Assembly: GCF_963975415.1 (NCBI RefSeq)
Contig: NZ_CAXBGN010000013.1
Coordinates: 62,001-126,000 of the forward strand
From: Kriegella sp963975415
GTDB taxonomy: Bacteria > Bacteroidota > Bacteroidia > Flavobacteriales > Flavobacteriaceae
Length of the DNA: 64,000 nucleotides
Direction of reading: 5' to 3'
Made by a program: the position numbers and the translations under genes. Below are positions 18,670 through 27,094 of the stretch, piece by piece. Within the stretch, counting starts at the first letter, position 1. Each line of letters starts with the position of its first letter. The notes below the pieces were generated by a model that had not been told where the DNA came from, did no database searches, and worked only from the letters and a program-made list of their open reading frames with translations.

Positions 18670-18697
18670 TTTGATAGGCGCTCCATTTTCATCTTTG
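18670..18697 (+). promoter_or_regulatory. putative Bacteroidota-type promoter for the barrel-protein gene
   Basis: TTTG at 18670-18673 and CATCTTTG at 18690-18697 are separated by 16 bases, resembling the TTTG/TAnnTTTG consensus with one mismatch and a slightly short spacer. The -7 box ends 28 bases before the ATG at 18726. The same CATCTTTGCC box with the same spacing occurs ahead of the serine hydrolase gene at 20915. Confidence 0.4.
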
Positions 18698-18725
18698 CCC
18701 CAACAACAATCAAAAAACTTAAAAA

Positions 18726-19445
18726 ATGCGAAAACAAGTAGTAGTGCTTATGATAATGGGGCTTTTTATAACAAAAGCGATAGCCCAAGAAACGTATCTT
18801 GATGTGGTCATCAATTATACACCGACCAGCCTCAGTTATGGAGATAATAATAAAGCCCTAAAAGATTTTAAAAAAGGGTATTGGGGGTTGCAGGCGGGGG
18901 CCTCTTTTCAGGCAGGCATCAATGACTATTTCTCGGTAGTGCCCGAACTCTATTTCATGATGAAAGGGGGGCGATTGGAAAACAAAAATCCCTTGACCGG
19001 CCAAGATACCCGTATTCGGTTCAATACTTTAGACATGCCGGTTTTGGCACGTTTACATCGCTGTGACCTTTACTTGAATGCGGGTCCTGTGTTGAGTTAC
19101 AATATAGGAGGACGTTTAAAGACCAAAGAAAACGATCTATTGCCGGCCGGTAAAACGAAAATGGAATTCGGATCAGGCCCTAATAACTATAGCCGTTGGG
19201 ACGCTGGGCTGCAATTTGGTCTAGGATATGAATTTAAGCTTAAAAAATCGCGATTGGTTTTAGACTTGCGCTACCACTACGGTATGGTCGATATCGGAAA
19301 CGGTACCGATATGTATAACCGTTATTTTAATATGAACTTATTGCTTTCTAAAAAATGGAAAACGAATCCGTTGGCCAAAAGAAAACAACGCGATATGGCC
19401 TTTTGGGAAGCTTATGATGCCAAATTGGAAAATTCCCCGCGATAA
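18726..19445 (+). CDS. PorT-like outer membrane beta-barrel protein
   Basis: A 239-residue protein with a signal peptide cleaved near residue 20 (LFITKAIAQ). The mature part shows alternating strands of an eight-stranded barrel: GLQAGASFQAGINDYFSVVP, ELYFMMKGG, RFNTLDMPVLA, LYLNAGPVLSYNIGG, WDAGLQFGLGYEFKL and SRLVLDLRYHYGMVDIG. This pattern matches the PorT/outer-membrane beta-barrel family common in Bacteroidota. No specific partner or ligand can be named. The basic tail (KKWKTNPLAKRKQRDMAFWE) after the last strand is unusual for a barrel, whose C-terminus is usually aromatic. Confidence 0.75.
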   Translation: MRKQVVVLMIMGLFITKAIAQETYLDVVINYTPTSLSYGDNNKALKDFKKGYWGLQAGASFQAGINDYFSVVPELYFMMKGGRLENKNPLTGQDTRIRFNTLDMPVLARLHRCDLYLNAGPVLSYNIGGRLKTKENDLLPAGKTKMEFGSGPNNYSRWDAGLQFGLGYEFKLKKSRLVLDLRYHYGMVDIGNGTDMYNRYFNMNLLLSKKWKTNPLAKRKQRDMAFWEAYDAKLENSPR

Positions 19446-19490
19446 GGGCAGCATGCCTTGTTAAAATACAATTTACTTAACAACTGGTGA

Positions 19491-19508
19491 GGGCCGACTA
19501 TTCGGCCC
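19491..19508 (+). terminator. short GC-rich hairpin after the barrel gene
   Basis: GGGCCGA (19491-19497) and TCGGCCC (19502-19508) form a perfect seven-base stem with a four-base loop in the 91-base gap before the next gene. No T-run follows, so it may attenuate or stabilise RNA rather than terminate. Confidence 0.3.
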
Positions 19509-19536
19509 AATCTACCGGAATTCTTAAAGCAAATAC

Positions 19537-20208
19537 ATGATGTTTACCGATAAAAGAATCGCAAGGGTAGCGGGTGTTCTCTACCTTCTTGTTATCATCT
19601 GTGGCGTTTTCGCCGAAAAATATGTACGCACCATAATAATCGATGGAGCCGATGGGCGTCATGTCGTTACCAATATTATTAAAAACGAATTCCTGTTTCG
19701 ACTGGGATTTATGGCAGATCTGCTAATGCAACTGACCTATTTTTTGTTGCCATTGGCGCTCTTTCAATTGCTGAAGCGTATAAATAGGTTTGCAGCCGCA
19801 ACTATGGTGCTTAGTGTCGCAATCGCCGTGGCTATCATGTGCATCAATATGTTGAACCATTATGCGCCATTATTGCTGTTGAACGAAAACAGCATGGTGC
19901 TAACAGAAACACAACTACAACATTGGGTGTTGTTCTATTTAGAGATGCACACCAAAGGGTATCATATAGCCCAACTGTTTTTTGGTTTCTGGTTGCTGCC
20001 CCTGGGGTATCTGGTGTTCAAATCAGGGCTGTTTCCTAAAATTATCGGAATTTTTTTAATGGTTGGCTGTTTTGGGTACTTGACCGACTTCCTGCTGTAT
20101 TTTCTTTTTCCGGAAAGTCAAGAAATCCTGGTCGACTTTATTACTGCCCCTGCTGATCTCGGGGAGCTTTCACTCTGTCTCTATTTATTGATTAAAGGGA
20201 TAAAATAA
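19537..20208 (+). CDS. DUF4386 family integral membrane protein
   Basis: A 223-residue protein with six hydrophobic segments (VAGVLYLLVIICGVFAEK; FMADLLMQLTYFLLPLALF; AATMVLSVAIAVAIMCIN; a segment near 145; IIGIFLMVGCFGYLTDFLLY; ELSLCLYLLIKGIK). The start RIARVAGVLYLL and the overall helix order match DUF4386. Function of the family is unknown. The reading could begin at the first ATG (19537) or the second codon-adjacent ATG (MMFTDKR). It is followed 22 bases later by another membrane protein gene, so they may form a unit. Confidence 0.8.
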   Translation: MMFTDKRIARVAGVLYLLVIICGVFAEKYVRTIIIDGADGRHVVTNIIKNEFLFRLGFMADLLMQLTYFLLPLALFQLLKRINRFAAATMVLSVAIAVAIMCINMLNHYAPLLLLNENSMVLTETQLQHWVLFYLEMHTKGYHIAQLFFGFWLLPLGYLVFKSGLFPKIIGIFLMVGCFGYLTDFLLYFLFPESQEILVDFITAPADLGELSLCLYLLIKGIK

Positions 20209-20230
20209 TCTAACCTTAAAAATATTTACA

Positions 20231-20797
20231 ATGCAAAATACAGTACACATTCCGAAATTTTTACGTGAGATTCATGGCCAAAAATCGAATTGGTTCGACA
20301 TTGTAAGTGTACATCTTATGGCACTTGTAACCGTGGGAGTCGTATTGTTCTTGTCTCAGGATATGGCCTTCGGATCATTGAAAAAATGGACGCTTATTGC
20401 GCTGGCGTATGATTTAGGTGGGGGAGTACTGGCCAATTTCACATATTCGACCCAGACGTACTACGAACAATATACGCAACGAAGATTTTTTCTACTTTCG
20501 ATGCACTTTTTACATCCAATTTTCTTGGCAATTCTCTTTCCTGATTTGCTGATAGGTATAGTGGCTTTTTCGTGCTTTACGGTAGCGTCTTCCTTTGTTG
20601 TGAATAGTATTAAGGCATCCCGTGAACAATTGACGCTTGGTGTTGCGCTATCCCTTCTCGGTATCATCATGCTGCATACGCTGCCGGTCGGGTTCAACAG
20701 TGCCTTGCGATTGCTATTGACACTTTTCTTATTGAAACTACCCCTGTCTTTTTCGGTGCGGTGGTACCGACTGGCCCTGAACAAAAATTCCAATTGA
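20231..20797 (+). CDS. integral membrane protein of unknown function
   Basis: A 188-residue protein with five or six hydrophobic segments, including DIVSVHLMALVTVGVVLFLS, LTLGVALSLLGIIMLHTLPV and LRLLLTLFLLKLPLSFSV. Charged and aromatic residues sit between the helices (TYSTQTYYEQYTQRRFF). It follows the DUF4386 gene closely and is likely co-expressed. I do not recognise a family. Confidence 0.7.
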   Translation: MQNTVHIPKFLREIHGQKSNWFDIVSVHLMALVTVGVVLFLSQDMAFGSLKKWTLIALAYDLGGGVLANFTYSTQTYYEQYTQRRFFLLSMHFLHPIFLAILFPDLLIGIVAFSCFTVASSFVVNSIKASREQLTLGVALSLLGIIMLHTLPVGFNSALRLLLTLFLLKLPLSFSVRWYRLALNKNSN

Positions 20798-20849
20798 TTG
20801 AAAGGGTTCTGAAAATCATAAGAGAGGTTCGCCTTCATAATTCCGAACG

Positions 20850-20877
20850 ATTGGCTTGCATGCGTAAATCATCTTTG
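20850..20877 (+). promoter_or_regulatory. putative Bacteroidota-type promoter for the lipoprotein hydrolase gene
   Basis: ATTG at 20850-20853, a 16-base spacer, then CATCTTTG at 20870-20877, ending 37 bases before the ATG at 20915. The -7 box and spacer length match the element ahead of the gene at 18726, which strengthens both. Confidence 0.4.
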
Positions 20878-20914
20878 CCAAATAAATAATACAAACTTTA
20901 AAAACGATTTAAAA

Positions 20915-22174
20915 ATGACAACTTTATCTAGAATTACCACAGTACTACTGTTGACCCTACTTTTGACTTTGACCTCATGTTCGAGCGACGATGATAACCC
21001 GATTGACCCCGAACCAAGGTCTTTGATGACGGCGGCCGATCTAAATAATTATTTTGAAGATATCGTAAAGTCGAACAACGTGCCCGGTTTGGCCATTACG
21101 GTAGTGAAAGACAATAGTATCGTATATCAAGATGCTTTTGGCTATGCCAACCTTGAAAATAAAGTGGCGTATACCAACCAAACGGTCAGTTCCATTGCTT
21201 CGATAAGCAAGACTTTTGTGGGGGCTGCGGTTGTTAAAGCCATTGAGCAAGGGTATTTTACTATGGAAACCCATATCAATGATATTTTGCCGGTTGCCAT
21301 AGTAAATCCGAAACGACTTCAAGACAGTATTAAAATAAAACACTTGGTTACCCATACTTCGGGGCTTTTAGATGATCCGACTACGTATATAGCCACTAAT
21401 TATCATATACTTCCTGGGCAAAATATGGCTACTGAAGGGGCACGACTTTTAATGAACGAGCTCGGTATCGAGCAACGGGAAGCCTACGCTTTGGATGAAT
21501 ATTTAGCGGAGTATTTTCTGGAAGACGGCGATTTGTACGATTCAAATAATTTTGCCGATACGGCTGTAGGAAGCACCTGGGCCTATTCTAATTTAGCCAC
21601 GGGATTAATGGGGCTTGTCATTGAAGTGGCAACGGGCAAATCATTTGACGATTATGTAAAGGAAAATGTATTACAGCCCTTACAAATGAATAGATCCACG
21701 TATGATATTTCAGAAGTGAATCTGGCAAATATGGCAACCCTGTATGTCAATGACCAGACTCCGCTTCCGATGTACGCCAATGATTCCTATCCCGAAGGAA
21801 GTATATATACCACGAATGAAGATATGGGTAAATACTTGTTGGATATGGCTAATGGATTAAAAGGAGCGTCTACCGCATTGTTTTCCGAAGCGGGCTATGA
21901 CTCACTTTTCAATGCGAAACTGGCCGCTGGTAAAGTGCCCCAAGATTTTGCCGAAAATCAAGCCATGTTCTGGTATCTTAAAGACGGTAAGGTTATGCAC
22001 GGGGGAAATAGCTTTGGAATTTCTACCCACCTCGAAATTGCAGTAGATGGAAACTCGGGTTTTCTTTTTCTATCGAATATGGACGCTTCCTTTAGTGGTA
22101 ACTATGAAAATTTTGCCAAGGTTAAGGAGAAAGTAGCCAACGGTGTGGCACAGTTTTTAGAATCCAACTACTAG
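20915..22174 (+). CDS. class C beta-lactamase-like serine hydrolase, lipoprotein
   Basis: A 419-residue lipoprotein: signal MTTLSRITTVLLL ending LTSC with Cys22 as the lipidation site, then an acidic linker. The catalytic domain has the SxxK motif at Ser96-Lys99 (SISK), the YxN motif at Tyr224-Asn226 (YSN), and an HGG triad at 362-364 (MHGGNSFG), so all three active-site motifs of the serine beta-lactamase/DD-peptidase fold are present. Relatives act as esterases, D-amino-acid peptidases or remain uncharacterised; antibiotic hydrolysis should not be assumed. It would sit in the periplasm or at the outer membrane. A second hydrolase of this fold lies 0.7 kb downstream. Confidence 0.87.
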   Translation: MTTLSRITTVLLLTLLLTLTSCSSDDDNPIDPEPRSLMTAADLNNYFEDIVKSNNVPGLAITVVKDNSIVYQDAFGYANLENKVAYTNQTVSSIASISKTFVGAAVVKAIEQGYFTMETHINDILPVAIVNPKRLQDSIKIKHLVTHTSGLLDDPTTYIATNYHILPGQNMATEGARLLMNELGIEQREAYALDEYLAEYFLEDGDLYDSNNFADTAVGSTWAYSNLATGLMGLVIEVATGKSFDDYVKENVLQPLQMNRSTYDISEVNLANMATLYVNDQTPLPMYANDSYPEGSIYTTNEDMGKYLLDMANGLKGASTALFSEAGYDSLFNAKLAAGKVPQDFAENQAMFWYLKDGKVMHGGNSFGISTHLEIAVDGNSGFLFLSNMDASFSGNYENFAKVKEKVANGVAQFLESNY

Positions 22175-22242
22175 GAATAAAAAGATTTTAAGCAGTATTT
22201 TAGTTTCAAAGAGCGACGCACCGACTTTACTACGAACTTATA

Positions 22243-22830
22243 ATGAATACAATGAAAAAAATTCTGATTATTAACGGACATCCTGATAAAGAAAGTTTCA
22301 ATCACAGCATTTTCGAAGTATATAAGGCCGGTGCCATTACCTCTGGAGCTGAAGTAAAAGCACTGAGAATAGCTGATCTACATTTCGATCCGAACCTGAA
22401 GTTTGGGTATCGAAAAAGAATGGAGCTCGAACCTGACTTGCGCGATGCGCAAGAAAAAATAAAATGGGCAGAGCATTTGGTCTGGGTTTATCCGGTTTGG
22501 TGGGGCTCGGTTCCAGCATTGATGAAAGGCTTTATCGATAGGGTCTTTCTCCCCGGATTTGCCTTTAAAAAACGTGAAGGTTCTGTCTGGTGGGACAAAT
22601 ACCTTTCGGGAAAAACGGCACGATTGATCTGTACCATGGATCAGCCAACGTGGTATTATAAGTGGGTCTATGGTAATCCGAGCCACAAAGCCATGAAGAA
22701 ACTGACACTGCAGTTCGTTGGCGTCAAAAAAGTTAAGATTACGGCCATCGGACCCATACGTTTGTCTACCGATAAATTCCGACAAGATTGGCTACATAAA
22801 GTCGAAAAACTCGGACGCCGCAACAAATAA
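22243..22830 (+). CDS. NAD(P)H dehydrogenase (quinone)-type flavodoxin-fold reductase
   Basis: A 195-residue flavoprotein of the Flavodoxin_2 family (YwrO/MdaB/NQO-like). The FMN/FAD phosphate loop is seen in INGHPDKESFNHS, and the second signature in WVYPVWWGSVPALMKGFIDR about residues 85-104, followed by LPGFAFKK. Start may be the first ATG or the fourth codon ATG (MKKILIINGH). Family role: two-electron reduction of quinones or similar electrophiles in the cytosol. It sits between two serine hydrolase genes, with 68 bases upstream and 49 bases downstream, consistent with one transcript. Confidence 0.87.
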   Translation: MNTMKKILIINGHPDKESFNHSIFEVYKAGAITSGAEVKALRIADLHFDPNLKFGYRKRMELEPDLRDAQEKIKWAEHLVWVYPVWWGSVPALMKGFIDRVFLPGFAFKKREGSVWWDKYLSGKTARLICTMDQPTWYYKWVYGNPSHKAMKKLTLQFVGVKKVKITAIGPIRLSTDKFRQDWLHKVEKLGRRNK

Positions 22831-22879
22831 TAACGTCTTAGTCGAATCAGCACAAAACCATTTATAGAATTACAGTATC

Positions 22880-24061
22880 ATGAACTTTAAAAATGTCATT
22901 ATTATGCTATTTACCTTATTTAGCGGTAGTTTATCATATGGCCAACAAAAAGAAAGGGCCCAGCACAAAATAGACTCTTTGTTTAAAAACGAGTTACAAC
23001 GCAAAAATGTTCACAATGCTTTTTTGACCGTATATTCCGATAAACTGAATATCGAATGGCACCATGTTGGCGGAAGCTTTGGTGACGGTACTCCCGTAAG
23101 TGTAAAAAATCCGTTTCTTTCAACAAGCATTGCCAAAACTTTTACGGCAACATTGATAATGCAACTGCAGGAAGCGGGTAAGTTGGATGTAGACGACCGA
23201 TTGGCCGAATACCTTTCTTTTGATATTATAGATCGAATACACGTATATAAGGGCGTCGATTATTCTACTGAAGTACGTATCAAGCAATTGCTACAGCATA
23301 CCTCGGGCATTCCTGATTATTTTGAGGATGCACCCAAAAACGGCCCTACGTTTATGGAATTGCTGTTCGCTGATACCGATAGAATCTGGACTCCGAAAGA
23401 GACCATCAGTTTTGCCAAATCGAAATTATCGCCCCATTTTCCTCCAGGAACGGGCTATCATTATTCCGATACTGAATATGTGTTGCTGGGCCTGTTGATC
23501 GAGGAATTGACTGGCAAGCCTTTGCACGAAGTACTTTTTGAAAAAATCATTGAACCCTTGAAGATGGAACATACCTATATGAACCTTCATTCGAAACCTA
23601 TTGATACGGCTACGACGGGTGCGGTGGCTGAGTTTTATGTTGATGATATTGAAGTTGGCCACTTCAAAAGCTTAAGTGCCGATTGGGCCGGTGGCGGATT
23701 GGTGACTACGTCAATAGACCTTTTAAAATTTCATAAAGGGTTAAACGAAGGTGCTTTGCTTTCTAAAAACAGTTTACGACAGATGCAAAAATGGACGAAA
23801 GAATCGTTTGGCTTAAAGTATGGCTTTGGTTTGCGCAAATTTGAGTTAAAGAAATTATATCCTTTACTCCACAGGTATACGCTTATCGGACATTCGGGCT
23901 CATCGGGGGCGTTTATGTATTACTGTCCCGAAATGGATGTTTATCTCACAGGGACCTTTAATCAAATCGCCTACCAAAAAAAGCATGTGGTATTTATGAT
24001 TCAAGTACTCTCGCAGCTAAAAAAACTATCAAAAACAAAGGGTAGAAACAATGAAGAATAA
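22880..24061 (+). CDS. class C beta-lactamase-like serine hydrolase, secreted
   Basis: A 393-residue protein with a cleavable signal peptide (FSGSLSYGQ, cut near residue 21) and no lipobox. Active-site motifs are SxxK at Ser83-Lys86 (SIAK), YSD at 195-197 replacing the more common YxN, and HSG at 338-340. The fold is the same as that of the hydrolase at 20915, but sequence and YSD motif place it in a different subgroup (closer to D-aminopeptidase or esterase-like members). Its last 11 bases overlap the start of the next gene, showing translational coupling. Confidence 0.87.
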   Translation: MNFKNVIIMLFTLFSGSLSYGQQKERAQHKIDSLFKNELQRKNVHNAFLTVYSDKLNIEWHHVGGSFGDGTPVSVKNPFLSTSIAKTFTATLIMQLQEAGKLDVDDRLAEYLSFDIIDRIHVYKGVDYSTEVRIKQLLQHTSGIPDYFEDAPKNGPTFMELLFADTDRIWTPKETISFAKSKLSPHFPPGTGYHYSDTEYVLLGLLIEELTGKPLHEVLFEKIIEPLKMEHTYMNLHSKPIDTATTGAVAEFYVDDIEVGHFKSLSADWAGGGLVTTSIDLLKFHKGLNEGALLSKNSLRQMQKWTKESFGLKYGFGLRKFELKKLYPLLHRYTLIGHSGSSGAFMYYCPEMDVYLTGTFNQIAYQKKHVVFMIQVLSQLKKLSKTKGRNNEE

Positions 24062-24932
24062 CGGAACCGTCTTATTGGCGGGCGCAACGGGCTATTTGGG
24101 AGGTTTTATTGCCAAAGAATTGATTGCTAGAAGTATTTCGGTCAAATTGATTGTGCGAAATATAGATATGGTAGCCGATTTGGCTTCTGATAGTGTTGAG
24201 GTCGTTCAAGGTGAGGTTACCCGACGCGAAACGCTAAACGGACAATTTGATGACGTGGCAACCGTGATTTCTACGGTGGGTATAACGCGGCAAAAAGAGG
24301 GGTTGAGTTATATGGATGTCGATTATCAGGCGAATATAAATTTATTGGAGGAAGCCAAAAAGGCAGGGGTCAAGAAGTTTATTTACATCTCGGTAATCAA
24401 TGGTCCTTTGCACCGAGACCTTAAAATGTTGGAAGCAAAGGAAGCCTTTGTCGATGCATTGAAGTGCTCTGGATTGGATTATACCGTAATACGACCCAAT
24501 GGATTCTTTTCCGATATGCGCGATTTTTTAAAAATGGCGGAGAAGGGTAGCGTCTATTTATTCGGTAATGGAAGCCAGAAAATTAATCCGATTCACGGTA
24601 AAGATCTTGCGGTCGTTTGTGTTGATGCCATTGAAAGTGCAAAAACGGAAATTGCAGCCGGAGGTCCCGATATTTTAACCCATAACGAGGTGGGTCAAAT
24701 GGCCTTATTGGCCTGTGGTAAGCCCATAAACATTGTTCATCTGCCCCATTGGATTCGAAAATTGACTTTATGGGCGGTGCGTACCTTTACCTCCCCCAAA
24801 ACCTATGGTCCGATCGAATTCTTTTTGACTTTTATGGCAGCTGATGCCATTGCCCCGCGGTGTGGCGGTCAGCGATTGTCGTTGTTTTTTCAAAAGGAGA
24901 TGGATGTGATAAAGAAAAGAGGGACGGGGTAA
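24051..24932 (+). CDS. NmrA-like / atypical SDR NAD(P)-binding protein
   Basis: A 293-residue Rossmann protein starting 11 bases inside the preceding hydrolase gene. The dinucleotide loop is LLAGATGYLGGFIAKEL (residues 7-23), followed by the basic residues typical of NADP use (VKLIVRN). A sequence like KKFIYISVINGP occupies the position of the SDR active-site strand, but the classical YxxxK is missing, as in atypical SDRs and NmrA-like proteins. A late segment YTVIRPNGFFSD is diagnostic of this group. Its role could be reduction of a quinone-like compound or redox sensing. It ends the plus-strand run that started at 20915. Confidence 0.82.
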   Translation: MKNNGTVLLAGATGYLGGFIAKELIARSISVKLIVRNIDMVADLASDSVEVVQGEVTRRETLNGQFDDVATVISTVGITRQKEGLSYMDVDYQANINLLEEAKKAGVKKFIYISVINGPLHRDLKMLEAKEAFVDALKCSGLDYTVIRPNGFFSDMRDFLKMAEKGSVYLFGNGSQKINPIHGKDLAVVCVDAIESAKTEIAAGGPDILTHNEVGQMALLACGKPINIVHLPHWIRKLTLWAVRTFTSPKTYGPIEFFLTFMAADAIAPRCGGQRLSLFFQKEMDVIKKRGTG

Positions 24933-25086
24933 TCAAAAATGGTCTTATTACAAGTCTTAGGCGATAGGCGTTTGGGAACGGGAGATATACTTCTAGAAAT
25001 TTATTTATCTTGAGGCAATTATCTTTTCTCCTTACATAATACCCATGCTATAGTTGGGGAATATTTTTTGACTGAATCTTGTGCAG

Positions 25087-25725
25087 ATGAACATACCTGA
25101 CAAAAACGAACCGTTTCCCCTAGAAAATTATAACCGGCTTTGCTTTTTAAAGCATATTGTCAAAAACCCGAATATCGAGGTTGGCGATTACACCTATTAC
25201 GATGATTTTGAGGATGTCGCCAATTTTGAGAGAAATGTCAAGTACCACTTCGATTTTGTCGGAGACAAGCTGGTTATTGGCAAGTTTTGTATGATTGCTT
25301 CCGATGTAACTTTTATTATGAACGGCGCAAATCACCTAAGCCGTTCGGTTTCTTCGTACCCATTTGCGATTTTCGGCAAAGATTGGCAGCATGCCATGCG
25401 TGGCAAATCATATCCTTCAAAAGGCGATACGATTATTGGTAATGATGTTTGGGTGGGCTATAAGGCTACCATTATACCAGGTATAACAATAGGGGATGGA
25501 GCTATTATCGCCAGCCATAGCGTGGTTACGAAAAATGTAGCTCCCTACACCATTGTGGGTGGCAATCCTGCTACATTGATTCGCAAACGCTTTTCGGAAG
25601 TCGAGATCAAGCAACTCTTGCTGTTAAAATGGTGGGATTGGCCCATCGAAAAAATTACGGCCCAGGTTGAACAATTGACCGGTGAAGACGTCCTTGGTTT
25701 TGTAAAAAGGAACGGGCCAATGTAA
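25087..25725 (+). CDS. CatB/Vat-like hexapeptide O-acetyltransferase
   Basis: A 212-residue left-handed beta-helix acyltransferase. I use the ATG at 25087; a GTG two codons upstream is possible. Signature parts are the N-terminal DYTYYDDFEDVANFERNV, IGKFCMIASDVTFIMNGANH with the catalytic His, and the hexapeptide run IIGNDVWVGYKATIIPGITI then GAIIASHSVVTKNVAPYTIV. This matches xenobiotic acetyltransferases of the CatB/Vat type, which transfer acetyl from CoA to hydroxyls of drugs or sugars. The chromosomal, isolated setting gives no hint of substrate, and resistance should not be inferred. Length is normal for the family. Confidence 0.85.
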   Translation: MNIPDKNEPFPLENYNRLCFLKHIVKNPNIEVGDYTYYDDFEDVANFERNVKYHFDFVGDKLVIGKFCMIASDVTFIMNGANHLSRSVSSYPFAIFGKDWQHAMRGKSYPSKGDTIIGNDVWVGYKATIIPGITIGDGAIIASHSVVTKNVAPYTIVGGNPATLIRKRFSEVEIKQLLLLKWWDWPIEKITAQVEQLTGEDVLGFVKRNGPM

Positions 25726-25873
25726 GGGATTCTCCCTTGCTAAATACGTTTGCCTGCCAAAAAGGTCTTCTCTAAAACGTTATAGTAGCCCTGCTATCCC
25801 AAAATAACAAAATGTTAACATCATTTTCTTGGTTTTGGGTCGTGATATCTTATGTTTTGTCCAAACAAATTTT

Positions 25874-26065
25874 ATGCAATTTTTACGAATTAAGAGAAAA
25901 ACGAAAACAGAAAAACGCTATAGCAAAAATATGGGGCATCTAACCACAAGAGTCACGTACATAAAACAATGCCTTTTCGGCTTGCCGATACGAACCCTTC
26001 ATAAATATCGGGAAACCTATTACGGTGAAGTAAAAGATTGTGCAGACTGCGCACTTTTTATCTAA
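25874..26065 (+). CDS. small conserved-looking protein with C-terminal CxxC
   Basis: A 63-residue protein beginning MQFLRIKRKTKTEKRY; the frame continues 15 codons upstream to a TTG, but the ATG at 25874 is the better start. It is strongly basic at the N-terminus, has an aromatic middle (FGLPIRTLHKYRETYYGEVK) and ends DCADCALFI, giving a CxxC pair. The regular basic-aromatic layout and proper codon use suggest a real gene of the small uncharacterised proteins frequent in Flavobacteriaceae. Function unknown; metal or redox binding by the CxxC is possible. Confidence 0.55.
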   Translation: MQFLRIKRKTKTEKRYSKNMGHLTTRVTYIKQCLFGLPIRTLHKYRETYYGEVKDCADCALFI

Positions 26066-26286
26066 TCTATCAACCACAATTTTATCGTGTCCGAGCGATT
26101 GTTAAGCCTTAAAAATCTTTTTAAAAGTCGGTTGAATACCTACCCCGCATCAAATGGTTTCAAGATGTTTTTAGGTAGGGGGAAGGGTGGTATGAAAATA
26201 CCCTTTCGTAAAATCAAGGACGCACGAATTTTCTTAAATATTAATATCGGATGTGGCCAATTACATCTGATTTATAAAGAATCATT

Positions 26287-27093
26287 ATGAAAGTACTTGT
26301 TATAGGGGCCGGAAATATGGGGCTTACCTATGCCGAAGGCATGACAAAATCAAAACTGCTAAAAAAAAGGAATATTATGGTGTTGGACACTTCCGCAGAA
26401 AAACTGGAAGAACTGCATCAAATTTCCCATTTCGATGCCCATGAGCATTTGGGAGACTGTGTGCCCGAAGCCGATATTATCTTTCTTGCAGTGAAACCAT
26501 ATCACGCCGAAGCACTGCTAAAAAAAATCAGTCCAATGGTCAAACCCCAACAATTGATTATTTCGATTATGGCGGGGGTTACCATCGATTCCATAAAGGG
26601 GTGGAGCAATCTTGACAAGGTCGTTAGGGCCATGCCCAATTTGCCGGCAAAAATCGGTAAAGGACTCACTTCGTATGTCGCTTCCCCCGAAGTTTCACGT
26701 ATCGAACTGCTGACTATTGAAAGTCTGTTGGATACTACAGGAAAATCGATGCTGGTCAGCAGCGAGAAATTTATCGATGCCTCAACGGGTATTTCCGGTA
26801 GTGGCCCCGCCTATGTGTTCTATTTTATGCAGAGTATGATGGAAGCTGCATTGCAGATGGGCTTTTCGAAAAACGATTCCAAAGTTTTGGTGGGGCAAAC
26901 GTTCACTGGGGCGATCGAACTCTTTAACCAAAACGATCTATCGCCGAATTCGTGGATGGAAAGAGTAGCATCAAAGGGAGGTACGACCCGTGCCGCTTTA
27001 GACTCCATGGAAGACAACAATGTTAACGAACTGATTAAAGATGCCGCTTTTGCCGCCTTTAATCGTGCAGTAGAACTAGGAAAAGAAAAATAA
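26287..27093 (+). CDS. proC: pyrroline-5-carboxylate reductase
   Basis: A 268-residue enzyme for the last step of proline synthesis, reducing pyrroline-5-carboxylate with NAD(P)H. The Rossmann loop is VLVIGAGNMGLTYAEGM at the N-terminus; the family signature appears in VVRAMPNLPAKIGKG (about residues 116-130) and in the dimerisation domain GISGSGPAYVFYFMQSM and SKGGTTRAALDSME. All are intact. It is first in a tight proC-proB-proA operon: proB begins one base after its stop. A spurious frame overlaps its start region from 26087. Confidence 0.95.
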   Translation: MKVLVIGAGNMGLTYAEGMTKSKLLKKRNIMVLDTSAEKLEELHQISHFDAHEHLGDCVPEADIIFLAVKPYHAEALLKKISPMVKPQQLIISIMAGVTIDSIKGWSNLDKVVRAMPNLPAKIGKGLTSYVASPEVSRIELLTIESLLDTTGKSMLVSSEKFIDASTGISGSGPAYVFYFMQSMMEAALQMGFSKNDSKVLVGQTFTGAIELFNQNDLSPNSWMERVASKGGTTRAALDSMEDNNVNELIKDAAFAAFNRAVELGKEK

Positions 27094-27094
27094 G

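Noticed and set aside
18602..18802. 66-codon frame before and into the barrel gene
   Set aside because: It overlaps the signal peptide of the barrel gene in another frame and crosses the putative promoter.
20915..24061. Antibiotic-resistance beta-lactamases
   Set aside because: The two proteins share the fold and active-site motifs, but these also belong to esterases and peptidases; resistance cannot be concluded from motifs alone.
26087..26290. 67-codon frame overlapping the start of proC
   Set aside because: GTG start, no recognisable features, and it overlaps the proC ATG; likely chance frame in the leader.
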